From the NCBI RefSeq assembly GCF_008271365.1, contig NZ_CP043430.1, forward strand, positions 1,860,001 to 1,924,000: DNA of 64,000 nucleotides, in the 5' to 3' direction. The stretch comes from Microbacterium sp. 1S1. GTDB taxonomy: Bacteria; Actinomycetota; Actinomycetes; Actinomycetales; Microbacteriaceae. Positions 44,651 to 52,359 of the stretch are shown piece after piece (the stretch's first letter is position 1; the number at the start of each line of letters is the position of its first letter). Below the pieces are notes generated by a model. It worked only from the letters and a program-made list of their open reading frames with translations, was not told the origin of the DNA and ran no database searches. The translations under genes and the position numbers were made by a program.

Positions 44651-45190
44651 GTGGCACGACGACCGGCTCCTCCTTCGCCGCCGTCCCGGGGTGGCGCGGC
44701 CCGGTCGGCCGACTCCGGGGCGAGACGCTCCCCGCGCGGCAGCACGAAGCCGGCCCCCCGTGTCGACGTGCGCGAGTGGGCTTCGGGAATGCGTCTGTCC
44801 GCGTTCTCGGTGATCATGCTGTCCCTCGTCGTGTTGGGGGCCTGGGTCCTCGTGCCGACCCTCGGCACCTTCATCGACCAGCGGCAGAAGATCGCGGCGC
44901 TGGAGCAGTCCGTGCAGGTGAGCGAGGACGAGATCGCGGCCCTGACCGCGGAACGCGAGCGGTGGGACGATCCCGCGTACATCACGACGCAGGCACGCGA
45001 ACGGCTGTATTACGTCAAGCCGGGGGAGGTCGTGTACCTCATCGACAACGACCTCGATCCCGCCGCGCTCCCGCGGGAGCAGGAGCCGGTGAGCGCGACG
45101 CTCGAGGAGAAGCCGGCGGACTGGATGCCGCAGCTCTTGCGCACCCTCGTCTCCGCGGGGCTGAGCGACACGGCCGTCACGGCCCCCTGA
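44651..45190 (+). CDS. FtsB/DivIC-family septum formation initiator
   Basis: A 179-aa bitopic cell-division protein. Residues ~1-50 are a basic, Pro/Ser/Arg-rich cytoplasmic tail. One membrane helix follows (FSVIMLSLVVLGAWVLVPTL, ~60-80), then a coiled coil (FIDQRQKIAALEQSVQVSED...) and the conserved WDDPAYITTQARERLYYVKP. It links FtsL/FtsQ in the divisome. I chose the GTG with an AGGAGGAG site 3-8 nt upstream; the long basic tail is normal in actinobacteria. Downstream of eno by 82 nt. Confidence 0.9.
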   Translation: MARRPAPPSPPSRGGAARSADSGARRSPRGSTKPAPRVDVREWASGMRLSAFSVIMLSLVVLGAWVLVPTLGTFIDQRQKIAALEQSVQVSEDEIAALTAERERWDDPAYITTQARERLYYVKPGEVVYLIDNDLDPAALPREQEPVSATLEEKPADWMPQLLRTLVSAGLSDTAVTAP

Positions 45191-45225
45191 CCGCGCGCTC
45201 CGAGCATCCTCCCGGACGGCTCCCC

Positions 45226-45231
45226 TACGCT
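45226..45231 (+). promoter_or_regulatory. -10 box of DUF501 gene (leaderless)
   Basis: TACGCT, then GGAGGA and the GTG at 45238. The GGAGGA abuts the GTG and so is not a usable ribosome site. Confidence 0.55.
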
Positions 45232-45237
45232 GGAGGA

Positions 45238-45780
45238 GTGACCACTCCGCCGTTCCCCGCGCCCACTTCCGCCGAGCTCGCCGTCGTGTCCGCACAGCTC
45301 GGACGCCCCGCCCGCGGTGTGGTCGGCATCGCCGCGCGCTGCCGTTGCGGGAACCCCACGGTGGTGGCCACTACTCCTCGACTGCCGGACGGCACGCCGT
45401 TCCCCACGTTCTACTACCTCACGCATCCGGCGGCGACCGCCGCGATGTCGACGCTCGAGGCGAACCAGCTCATGCCTGAGCTCGCCGCACTGCTCGCGGA
45501 TGACGACGCGGTGGCCGCTGCCTATCGGTCTGCCCACGAGGCCTACCTCTCCGACCGCGCCCAGTTCGGCGACGTCCCGGAGATCGACGGGATCTCCGCT
45601 GGAGGCATGCCCACGCGAGTCAAGTGTCTGCACGCTCTCGCCGGACATGCTCTGGCGGCAGGCGCCGGCGTGAATCCGATCGGCGATGCCGCCCTCGCCC
45701 GCAGCGCCTGGTCTCCCGAGGTCTGCCGCTGCGAGGACCCGGGGGCCGCCCTCCGCGACGACCCGGCACGCTCGGCATGA
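45238..45780 (+). CDS. DUF501 protein
   Basis: A 180-aa soluble protein of the DUF501 family, which sits after ftsB-like genes across actinobacteria. Conserved Cys/Gly and Asn/Pro runs appear at RCRCGNPTVVATTPRLPDGT (~35-55), with FPTFYYLTHP, GGMPTRVKCLHALAGHALAA (~125-145) and the closing CxC of WSPEVCRCE. The Cys/His set suggests metal or phosphate binding, but the role is unknown. It overlaps the next gene (ATGA). Confidence 0.92.
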   Translation: MTTPPFPAPTSAELAVVSAQLGRPARGVVGIAARCRCGNPTVVATTPRLPDGTPFPTFYYLTHPAATAAMSTLEANQLMPELAALLADDDAVAAAYRSAHEAYLSDRAQFGDVPEIDGISAGGMPTRVKCLHALAGHALAAGAGVNPIGDAALARSAWSPEVCRCEDPGAALRDDPARSA

Positions 45781-47096
45781 GCCGCCGGCGGATGCTGCGC
45801 GGCGCCGTCGCCCTGGTGGCGGTGGCGGCATCCGTCCTGCTCCTCGGGTCCACCGCCACGCCGACGCCGACCCCGCCTCCGGTCGCGGACGACCCCGCCG
45901 ACCCCGTCCGCGCCGCCGAGTACTGGTTGGACGGCGCGCGCATCAGGGAAGCCTGGCAGACCACGCGCGGGGAGGGGGTGACCATCGCCGTCATCGACAC
46001 GGGCATCGGCAAGGTGCCGGAGGTGTTCGGCGACGCGGTCGTCGGCGGGACGGACGTATCGGGTGCGGGCACGCCGGACGGCCGCACCCCCTTGGGAGCG
46101 GTCGACGGTGACCACGGATCCTGGGTGGCCTCGCTCGCCGCCGGGCGAGGCAAGGCCGACGGGACCGGGATGATCGGCGTCGCGCCGGAAGCGGATCTGC
46201 TGTCGATCTCCGTGGGCTTCGGTGCGGCGGCGGCCGTGCCGTTCACCGAGCAGGTGGCCAAGGGCATGCGGTGGGCGGTGGACAACGGCGCCGACATCAT
46301 CAACCTCTCGTTCACCACGAACACCCTCGACTGGGACGAGAGTTGGGACGACGCGTTCCTCTACGCTTTCGAACACGACGTGGTGGTCGTCGTCGCGGCG
46401 GGAAACCGGGGGAGCGGTACGAACATCATCGGTGCCCCGGCGACGATCCCGGGGGTGCTCACCGTCGGCGGGGTCGACCAGACCGGGACCGCGAGCGTCG
46501 AGGCGTCCACTCAGGGGATCACGATCGGGATCTCGGCGCCCAGCGAGGGTCTGCTCGGGGTCTCCGCCGACGGCGAGGTCGTCTCGTGGAGGGGCACGAG
46601 CGGTGCCGCCCCCATCGTGGCGGGGATCGCGGCGCTCATCCGCTCGGCGCATCCCGACATCTCGGCGAACGACGTGATCAACCGCATCATCAAAACCGCG
46701 ATGCCCGTGGCGGACGCGCAGAAGCCGCGGGACCCCCTCTACGGCTTCGGGCTCGTGGACGCGCAGGCGGCGATCTCCGCGAACATCCCCTCGGTGAGTG
46801 AGAATCCGATGGGTGACCTGGCCGAATGGGTGCGCCTGTTCCGGCGCGCGGACAGCGAGCCCACGCCCGAGCCGACCATGGCACCCGTGGAGGTGCCCCC
46901 GTTGCCGGACGCGGACGCCCCGACGGAAGCCGGCTCACCGCTGCTTCCCAGCGCGGACTCCCTGCGCTACGGTACCCTGCCGCTCATCGCCCTCACCGTC
47001 CCTGGTATCCTGGTAGCGCTTGGCGTCACCGCAGCTGCCCGGCGCATCCGATCGGCGCGCGTTCCCGTACGCCACAATCCCGACTCCGAGGAGTAG
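45777..47096 (+). CDS. S8 family serine protease (mycosin-like), membrane-anchored
   Basis: A 439-aa subtilase. An N-terminal signal segment (MLRGAVALVAVAASVLLLGS) precedes the protease domain. The catalytic Asp is in IAVIDTGIGKVPEVF (~75), His in VDGDHGSWVASLAAG (~115) and Ser in RGTSGAAPIVAGIAALIRSA (~280). A Pro-rich stalk and C-terminal helix (LPLIALTVPGILVALGVTAA, ~400-420) anchor it, as in mycosins of type VII secretion. No ESX genes are nearby. It is translationally coupled to DUF501 (ATGA) and followed by an NDH-2 gene. Confidence 0.9.
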   Translation: MSRRRMLRGAVALVAVAASVLLLGSTATPTPTPPPVADDPADPVRAAEYWLDGARIREAWQTTRGEGVTIAVIDTGIGKVPEVFGDAVVGGTDVSGAGTPDGRTPLGAVDGDHGSWVASLAAGRGKADGTGMIGVAPEADLLSISVGFGAAAAVPFTEQVAKGMRWAVDNGADIINLSFTTNTLDWDESWDDAFLYAFEHDVVVVVAAGNRGSGTNIIGAPATIPGVLTVGGVDQTGTASVEASTQGITIGISAPSEGLLGVSADGEVVSWRGTSGAAPIVAGIAALIRSAHPDISANDVINRIIKTAMPVADAQKPRDPLYGFGLVDAQAAISANIPSVSENPMGDLAEWVRLFRRADSEPTPEPTMAPVEVPPLPDADAPTEAGSPLLPSADSLRYGTLPLIALTVPGILVALGVTAAARRIRSARVPVRHNPDSEE

Positions 47097-47103
47097 TTCT
47101 TCT

Positions 47104-48618
47104 GTGCCTCAGAACAGCACTGTGCCCAAGATCCTGATCGTCGGCGGAGGCTACGCAGGTTTCTACACCGCGTGGAAGCTCGAGAAGCACCTGCGCAAGG
47201 GTGAGGCCGACGTGACCATGGTCGACCCGCTGCCGTACATGACGTACCAGCCCTTCCTCCCCGAGGTCGCCGCCGGATCGATCGAAGCACGCCACTCGGT
47301 CGTCGCGCACCGTCGTCACCTGAAGCGCACGCATGTCCTCACCGCCAAGGTGACGAACATCAACCACGCGCAGAAGGTCGCCACCATCACTCCGCCGGTC
47401 GGCGACCCGTACGAGTTCGCGTACGACCAGATCGTCGTCACCGCGGGCGCCGTCTCGCGGACGTTCCCGATCCCGGGCATCGCCGACAACGCCATCGGGC
47501 TCAAGACGATCGAAGAGGCCGTCGCCATCCGTGACAAGGTCATGTCCAACTTCGACAAGGCCGCTTCCCTCCCCGCCGGCCCCGAGCGCGACCGGCTGCT
47601 GACCGTGGTCGTCGTCGGCGGCGGGTTCGCCGGCATCGAGGTCTTCGCGGAGCTGCGCTCCCTCGCCTCGTCCCTGGTGAGCAAGTACCCGCAGCTGAGC
47701 TTCGAGGACACGCACTTCCACCTCATCGAGGCGATGGGCCGCATCATGCCGGAAGTCTCGCTGAAGACGAGTGAATGGGTGCTCAAGGACCTCGCCAAGC
47801 GCGGCGCGAACGTCCACCTCGACACGCAGGTCACCGGGGCGGTCGACGGCAACGTCGAGCTCTCGACGGGCGAGGTCATCCCCACGGACGTGATCGTGTG
47901 GACCGCCGGCGTCATGGCCAACCCGACCGTCGTGCGCGGTGGCGACCTGCCCGTGGAGGAGCGCGGTCGCATCCAGACCCGTGCCGACCTCCGCGTCGGC
48001 ACCCCCGAGGCGTTCGTGGAGGGCGCCTGGGCAGCGGGCGACGTCTCCGCGGTTCCCGACCTCTCGGGCGGCGGTGTCGGCGGCTTCTGCGTCCCGAACG
48101 CCCAGCACGCGGTGCGTCAGGCGAAGCTCCTGGCGAAGAACATCGTCGCCGTGCTCCGCGGCGAGAGCCCGAAGGAGTACTTCCACAAGAACCTCGGCGC
48201 CGTCGCGGGCCTCGGCCTGTACAACGGCGTCTTCCAGTCGGGCAAGATCGCGCTGAAGGGTTTCATCGCGTGGCTCGCGCACCGCGGCTACCACGGTCTG
48301 GCGATGCCGACGTGGGAGCGCAAGTGGCGCGTGCTCTGGGGCTGGTGGAACAACCTGTGGCTGGGCCGCGACCTGGTGAACCTCCAGACGGTGCAGAACC
48401 CGCGGTACGTCTTCGAGGAGTTCGCCGCACGACCCCGGCCGGCGGCGCCCGCGGATGCGGCTCCGGCGGCCAAGGCTCCGGCGGCGAAGGCGGCTGCCGA
48501 GGTGCCAGCGGCGGAGAAGCCGGCCGACATCAAGAAGGCGCCGGCGAAGAAGCCTGCGGCGAAGAAGCCCGTCGCTTCCGCCGCGAAGGATGCCGTCGAG
48601 ACTGCCGCGACGAAGTGA
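47104..48618 (+). CDS. Type II NADH dehydrogenase-like FAD oxidoreductase
   Basis: A 504-aa NDH-2-type enzyme that passes electrons from NADH to quinone without proton pumping. FAD motif: ILIVGGGYAGFYTAWKLEKH. NAD motif: VVVVGGGFAGIEVFAELRSL. The second FAD site is EGAWAAGDVSAVPDLSG. The C-terminus carries a membrane-contact region and then an extraordinary ~55-residue Ala/Lys/Pro tail (APAAKAAAEVPAAEKPADIK...), unlike standard NDH-2. GTG 47104 is taken as start; GTG 47122 is the alternative. A clear terminator follows. Confidence 0.9.
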   Translation: MPQNSTVPKILIVGGGYAGFYTAWKLEKHLRKGEADVTMVDPLPYMTYQPFLPEVAAGSIEARHSVVAHRRHLKRTHVLTAKVTNINHAQKVATITPPVGDPYEFAYDQIVVTAGAVSRTFPIPGIADNAIGLKTIEEAVAIRDKVMSNFDKAASLPAGPERDRLLTVVVVGGGFAGIEVFAELRSLASSLVSKYPQLSFEDTHFHLIEAMGRIMPEVSLKTSEWVLKDLAKRGANVHLDTQVTGAVDGNVELSTGEVIPTDVIVWTAGVMANPTVVRGGDLPVEERGRIQTRADLRVGTPEAFVEGAWAAGDVSAVPDLSGGGVGGFCVPNAQHAVRQAKLLAKNIVAVLRGESPKEYFHKNLGAVAGLGLYNGVFQSGKIALKGFIAWLAHRGYHGLAMPTWERKWRVLWGWWNNLWLGRDLVNLQTVQNPRYVFEEFAARPRPAAPADAAPAAKAPAAKAAAEVPAAEKPADIKKAPAKKPAAKKPVASAAKDAVETAATK

Positions 48619-48633
48619 TCGTCCCGTCCTGAG

Positions 48634-48676
48634 AAGAAGGCCCTGTGCGCACGAGCGCCGGGGCCTTCTTTCGTTT
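48634..48676 (+). terminator. Rho-independent terminator after NDH-2
   Basis: Perfect 10-bp stem AAGAAGGCCC / GGGCCTTCTT (48634-48643 and 48661-48670) with a 17-nt loop and following TCGTTT. It is the most classical terminator in the window. Confidence 0.8.
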
Positions 48677-48692
48677 GCGCCTCGGTGTCGAG

Positions 48693-48722
48693 TTGGCAGA
48701 CTAACATGTCACATTGTACGCT
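48693..48722 (+). promoter_or_regulatory. Promoter of the unknown gene at 48783
   Basis: TTGGCA (48693-48698) and TACGCT (48717-48722) with an 18-nt spacer. The predicted start site falls on GTG 48729, in frame with the gene. A leaderless product would add 18 residues to the SD-led start at 48783. Confidence 0.55.
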
Positions 48723-48782
48723 CGGCGAGTGCTCGCAACGAGCGTGCATGGCGCAGTCCGTCCGATGCCGCGAGGAGGTCCG

Positions 48783-49868
48783 GTGAGCGCCCACGGGGGA
48801 GAGCCGCCGTCCGTCAGCGTGTCGATCTTCGCTCGCGCCCAGGACGCAGAGTGCGGCGCGGAGCTTGCGGCTCAGCTCGAGGGGGCGCCGGTCCGTGTCT
48901 GCCGCATGGAGGATGCCGGGGTGGACGGACTCGGTGCCGCCGACGTCTGGCGACCGTGGACCCGTCGCGCGACGCACCATCTGGTGCTCGACGCGGCAGT
49001 GCGGCCGCATCCGCAGCTCCTCCGGCAGGTTCGCGACGCCGTGGCCGCCCAGCCCTCCGCATTGCTCTCGTTCTTCACTCCCGGGGACGACCACGGCTCG
49101 CACGTCGTGCGCGTGGCGGCGTTCGCCGGTCGTCCCTGGGTCGTGCCCCCGGGTGCGGGGCCGTCCCCCGTCGCGACCATTCTCCCGTCCCGGGAGGCGG
49201 CGGTCTTCGCCCGTTCGCTCGAGACGAGGAGCGGGAGCGGCGACGGGGAAGGACTCCGTCGATTCGCGAGGGCGCGAGGGCTCGCCCGATTCGCGAGCAA
49301 CCCCGCGCTCGTCCGGCTCGGCCCGGCGGACCCGCACCCCGGGGCGACGGCGTTCCTGCCCGCAGAGGAGGCGCCGGCGGCCTGGTGGCGCGGCGAGCCG
49401 CTCACGACCCCGGCGAGCATTCCCTCCGTGCACCTCCGTGACGGCGAGCCGGTCTCCTGGGAGGTCGTCGAGGGAGCCGCGGAGACGTGGCGCGTTCGGG
49501 CCCGTCGAGAGATGCCCGCACCGCATGCCCGCCGTCTCGCGCGCCTGATCCGCGAGCGTCTGCTGAGCGCCGACGTCGCCCGCAGCGATGTCCGTGCGGC
49601 CGCGGCGCTCCTCGGCGTCGGTGGAGTGCTCCGCGACCAACTGGTCCTGGCTGCCCGCGTGGGGCGGCCATCCGACGGTTTCGGGGAGGCGGTCGCGCGG
49701 GAGTCGGCCGCGACCCTTCCGGTGGCCACGCTGTGGCACGCCATCCCCGCGGCGGTTCGGCCGGGGGGCGCCGCGGAGGTCCGCGATGTCTTCCAGGCGC
49801 TGCACGACGAGATGGCGGTGATCCTCCGTCGATCGCTGCCTGCGCCGCCGCGTGGAGCCGATCCATAG
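48783..49868 (+). CDS. Uncharacterised protein, glycosyltransferase-like N-terminal half
   Basis: A 361-aa soluble protein not assigned to a named family. The N-terminal half begins VSVSIFARAQDAECGAELAA and contains THHLVLDAAVRPHPQLLRQV. This resembles the sugar-nucleotide site (D-containing strand) of GT-A glycosyltransferase-like proteins, though the usual DxD is absent. The C-terminal half is Ala/Arg-rich and helical. I chose GTG 48783 because of its strong GAGGAGG site; GTG 48729 lies 6 nt after a -10 box and could start a longer form. The function is unknown. Confidence 0.65.
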   Translation: MSAHGGEPPSVSVSIFARAQDAECGAELAAQLEGAPVRVCRMEDAGVDGLGAADVWRPWTRRATHHLVLDAAVRPHPQLLRQVRDAVAAQPSALLSFFTPGDDHGSHVVRVAAFAGRPWVVPPGAGPSPVATILPSREAAVFARSLETRSGSGDGEGLRRFARARGLARFASNPALVRLGPADPHPGATAFLPAEEAPAAWWRGEPLTTPASIPSVHLRDGEPVSWEVVEGAAETWRVRARREMPAPHARRLARLIRERLLSADVARSDVRAAAALLGVGGVLRDQLVLAARVGRPSDGFGEAVARESAATLPVATLWHAIPAAVRPGGAAEVRDVFQALHDEMAVILRRSLPAPPRGADP

Positions 49869-49878
49869 GCCGCGGCGC

Positions 49879-49884
49879 TAGCGT
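49879..49884 (+). promoter_or_regulatory. -10 box upstream of the Mn2+-type riboswitch
   Basis: TAGCGT; the predicted start (~49891) is the first base of the riboswitch P1 helix, so the RNA would begin with the aptamer. Confidence 0.5.
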
Positions 49885-49890
49885 GGCTTC

Positions 49891-49990
49891 CGCAAGGGGA
49901 GTACTCCCGTCTGCAGCGACGTCGTCATGACGGGCATGTCATCGTGCCCCGGCCCGCTGGCCCGTGAGGGTGGAGGAGACCTTGGCACCC
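49891..49990 (+). ncRNA. Manganese riboswitch (yybP-ykoY type), candidate
   Basis: Three hallmarks of the yybP-ykoY Mn2+ aptamer occur in order: AAGGGGAGTA at 49894-49903, GTCGTCATGACGGG at 49921-49934, and GGAGACCTTG at 49975-49984. CAAGG (49893-49897) pairs with CCTTG (49980-49984). A GGGCA / TGCCC hairpin (49932-49949) lies in between. The 3' conserved strand lies within an alternative hairpin (CCCGTGAGGGTGG 49961-49973 with CCACTCACGGG 49990-50000) that would exclude it from the aptamer and so act as a switch. The downstream gene is uncharacterised. Confidence 0.75.
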
Positions 49991-50060
49991 CACTCACGGG
50001 CTGCCCGGAACCCTTGTCGTCCGACATGAAGAGCGGCTGCCCGTCCCACGAAGGGACCCC

Positions 50061-50942
50061 ATGTCGAAGCTCTCCCGCCTGATCCGCCTTGCCACCGACG
50101 CCCTCGACGCGAAGGGCAGTACGGCTGGCTCCTCCTCCGCTGGGGCCTCCCGCTCCTCCGCCGACTGGAGTGGGATGCTCCGCGGAGCGGTCGACGCCGT
50201 GCGCGGCACCGATCCGCAGAGTCCCCGCTCAGCCGCCTCGCCGACGCCGCCGCCCGGGGCAGTGCCCCCCGCAGCTGCGGCTCGACCGTCCGCGCCGGGC
50301 GGGTATGCCCCGCCGCCCGCCCCGGGAGCAGGCGCGGTGCCGCAGGCCGAGGCGGCGGACCGCGCGGCCATCGCCCGGTACGACTATCTGCTCCAGACGG
50401 CCGACCCACACCGGATCGAGCAGATCCATCGCGAGGCGTTCGCCCGGCTCACGCCGCAGCAGCGCGAACTGGTCGAAGCGCGAATGCGGGCCGAACTGCC
50501 GGTGGGGGAGCGCCCACGGTCGTCCACCCCTGAGGATCTGGCTCGTGCGGCGGGACGAGCCGAGGCGATGCAGCCGGGTCGCCTGCGGGGTCTCCTCTCC
50601 CGCGCCCGCGGTGCCGGTGCCGGCGGGGCAGCGGTGGCCGCCGGCGGTGCGGCTGTGGGCCTGCTGGGTGTGGTCGCGGGTGGGGCCGTGATGAGTGCGG
50701 TGGCCGGGCCGCTCCTGGAACAGGCCGCGGGGCTGGGCGTGGACTTCGGTGCACTGGCGGAGGGCGTGAACCTCGAAGCCCTCGCCGCCGGGGTCGACGT
50801 CGATGCGCTGGCCGGCGGTGCCGGGGAGGCGCTGGGCTCGGCCGGGGAGGCCGTGTCGGGTCTCGGAGAGTCGGCGACGGGCTGGGGAGAGCGGCTCGGC
50901 GACCTGGGGATCCCCGGGATCGGCGACATCTTCGGCCGCTGA
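50061..50942 (+). CDS. Uncharacterised Mn-riboswitch-controlled protein with Gly/Ala hydrophobic segment
   Basis: A 293-aa protein. The N-terminal ~100 residues are Ala/Ser/Pro-rich and probably disordered. Residues ~105-165 are a charged helical domain, AIARYDYLLQTADPHRIEQI and FARLTPQQRELVEARMRAEL. A Gly/Ala hydrophobic stretch follows (GGAAVGLLGVVAGGAVMSAV, ~200-220), likely one membrane segment. The C-terminus repeats LAxGVxxxAL-type units (FGALAEGVNLEALAAGVDVD). No catalytic motif is seen. A manganese-type riboswitch sits in its leader, so a role in metal handling is inferred. Start has GAAGGGA 6 nt upstream. Confidence 0.75.
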   Translation: MSKLSRLIRLATDALDAKGSTAGSSSAGASRSSADWSGMLRGAVDAVRGTDPQSPRSAASPTPPPGAVPPAAAARPSAPGGYAPPPAPGAGAVPQAEAADRAAIARYDYLLQTADPHRIEQIHREAFARLTPQQRELVEARMRAELPVGERPRSSTPEDLARAAGRAEAMQPGRLRGLLSRARGAGAGGAAVAAGGAAVGLLGVVAGGAVMSAVAGPLLEQAAGLGVDFGALAEGVNLEALAAGVDVDALAGGAGEALGSAGEAVSGLGESATGWGERLGDLGIPGIGDIFGR

Positions 50943-50944
50943 GG

Positions 50945-51017
50945 TGCCCCCGCTGGGACTCGAACCCAGACTGAGGCGATTTTAAGTCGCCTGCCTCTGC
51001 CATTGGGCTACGGGGGC
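50945..51017 (-). tRNA. tRNA-Leu(UAA), compact form
   Basis: Folds as a complete 73-nt cloverleaf: acceptor GCCCCCG/CGGGGGC, D-arm with AATGGCAGA loop, anticodon stem GGCGA/TCGCC around CTTAAAA (anticodon TAA), 5-nt variable region TCAGT, T-arm CTGGG/CCCAG around TTCGAGT, discriminator A. CCA is not encoded. Leucine tRNAs of bacteria normally have a long variable arm (~85 nt), so this short class-I shape with a leucine anticodon is unexpected. It is convergent with the Mn-riboswitch gene. Confidence 0.85.
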
Positions 51018-51102
51018 CGCGTCGCTCAGCCTATCGCCGGATGCGACGGCGGCTCGGTCGCCCGGGACCGGATCGGAGGGTGAATCGGCGGGGCCCAGGC
51101 CA

Positions 51103-51108
51103 TAAGGT
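51103..51108 (+). promoter_or_regulatory. -10 box of the PLP-enzyme gene (leaderless)
   Basis: TAAGGT, then 6 Gs, then the GTG at 51115. A leaderless start is implied. Confidence 0.5.
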
Positions 51109-51114
51109 GGGGGG

Positions 51115-52359
51115 GTGCTCGACCTCACCGAAGAACGGAGCCCCGCCCCGGGTGGATCTGCGGTCGCCCCCGAATGGGAGGATCCGGGTCGCTACTGGCC
51201 TCGTCTGTCGGCAGCGACCGGCCATTTGCCTGCCCCGGTGGCCGCGATCGACCGCGAGGCGCTGCGCTACAACGCCATGGACCTCCTCGTGCGGGCGGGC
51301 GGCCTGCCGATCAGAGTGGCGTCGAAGTCGGTGCGGGTGCGGGCGATCCTCGACGCCGTCCTGAAGCTCCCCGGGTTCCGCGGCATCCTCGCGTTCACGC
51401 TGGCGGAAGCGCTCTGGCTGTCGGACACCCATGACGACATCGTGCTCGGCTATCCGACCGTGGACCGCGCCGGTCTCGAGCGGCTGTGCACCGATGAGAG
51501 GGCGGCCCGGCGGATCACCCTGATGATCGACGACCCCGTCCACCTCGATCTCGTCGACAGCGTCGTCGGTCCCTCGGCCCGGCCCGAGATCCGGGTGGCG
51601 ATCGATGTGGACGCGTCCTGGCGGTCCGCGATGCTCGGACACATCGGCGTGCGCCGCTCGTCGCTCTTCACCGCGGGTGAGGTCGCGGCGTTCGCCCGGA
51701 GGGTCGTGGCCCGTCCGGGATTCCGACTGGTGGGACTGCAGATGTACGACGCGCAGATCGCGGGGCAGGGCGACGCGGGACCGGACGCGCCCCTCATCCG
51801 GCTGGTCCAGGCTCGCTCGCGTGACGAATTGCGCGAGCGGCGGGCGGCCATCGTGGCGGCGGTCGGGGCGGTCGCCCCTCTCGAGTTCCTCAACGGCGGC
51901 GGTACGGGCTCTCTCGAGTTCAGCGGTAGCGACGAATCACTCACCGAGGCGAGCGCGGGCAGCGGGCTCCTCGGCGGGCACCTCTTCGACGGGTACCGGT
52001 CGTTCCGACCCGCTCCGGCTGCCGCGTTCGCCTTCGACGTCGTGCGTCGGCCTGCCGCGGACATCGCGACGGTACTCGGCGGCGGCTGGATCGCCTCCGG
52101 ACCCGCCGTCTCCGCGCGACAGCCACGGCCGGTCTGGCCCGCGAATCTCCGCACGCTGTCACGGGAGGCCGCGGGCGAGGTGCAGACGCCGCTCCAGGGT
52201 CCGGCCGCCGCGACGCTCGGGGTCGGCGACCGCGTCTGGTTCCGCCATGCCAAGAGCGGCGAACCGGCCGAGCGCATCAGCGCGTACCATCTCGTCTCCG
52301 GTGACGAGGTCATCGACGAGCTGCCGACGTATCGCGGCGAGGGGCAGGCGTTCCTGTGA
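51115..52359 (+). CDS. PLP-dependent alanine racemase-like / D-threonine aldolase-like enzyme
   Basis: A 414-aa fold-type III PLP enzyme. The cofactor Lys lies in RVASKSVRVRAILD (~residue 66) at the head of the TIM barrel. A conserved VGLQMYDAQIAGQGD segment and FLNGGGTGSLEF (phosphate loop) match the D-threonine aldolase/amino acid deaminase group rather than classical Alr. The C-terminal beta domain includes TLGVGDRVWFRHAKSGEPAE. Substrate probably a D-amino or beta-hydroxy-amino acid. GTG start; the stop overlaps the FAD oxidase start (GTGA). Confidence 0.85.
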   Translation: MLDLTEERSPAPGGSAVAPEWEDPGRYWPRLSAATGHLPAPVAAIDREALRYNAMDLLVRAGGLPIRVASKSVRVRAILDAVLKLPGFRGILAFTLAEALWLSDTHDDIVLGYPTVDRAGLERLCTDERAARRITLMIDDPVHLDLVDSVVGPSARPEIRVAIDVDASWRSAMLGHIGVRRSSLFTAGEVAAFARRVVARPGFRLVGLQMYDAQIAGQGDAGPDAPLIRLVQARSRDELRERRAAIVAAVGAVAPLEFLNGGGTGSLEFSGSDESLTEASAGSGLLGGHLFDGYRSFRPAPAAAFAFDVVRRPAADIATVLGGGWIASGPAVSARQPRPVWPANLRTLSREAAGEVQTPLQGPAAATLGVGDRVWFRHAKSGEPAERISAYHLVSGDEVIDELPTYRGEGQAFL

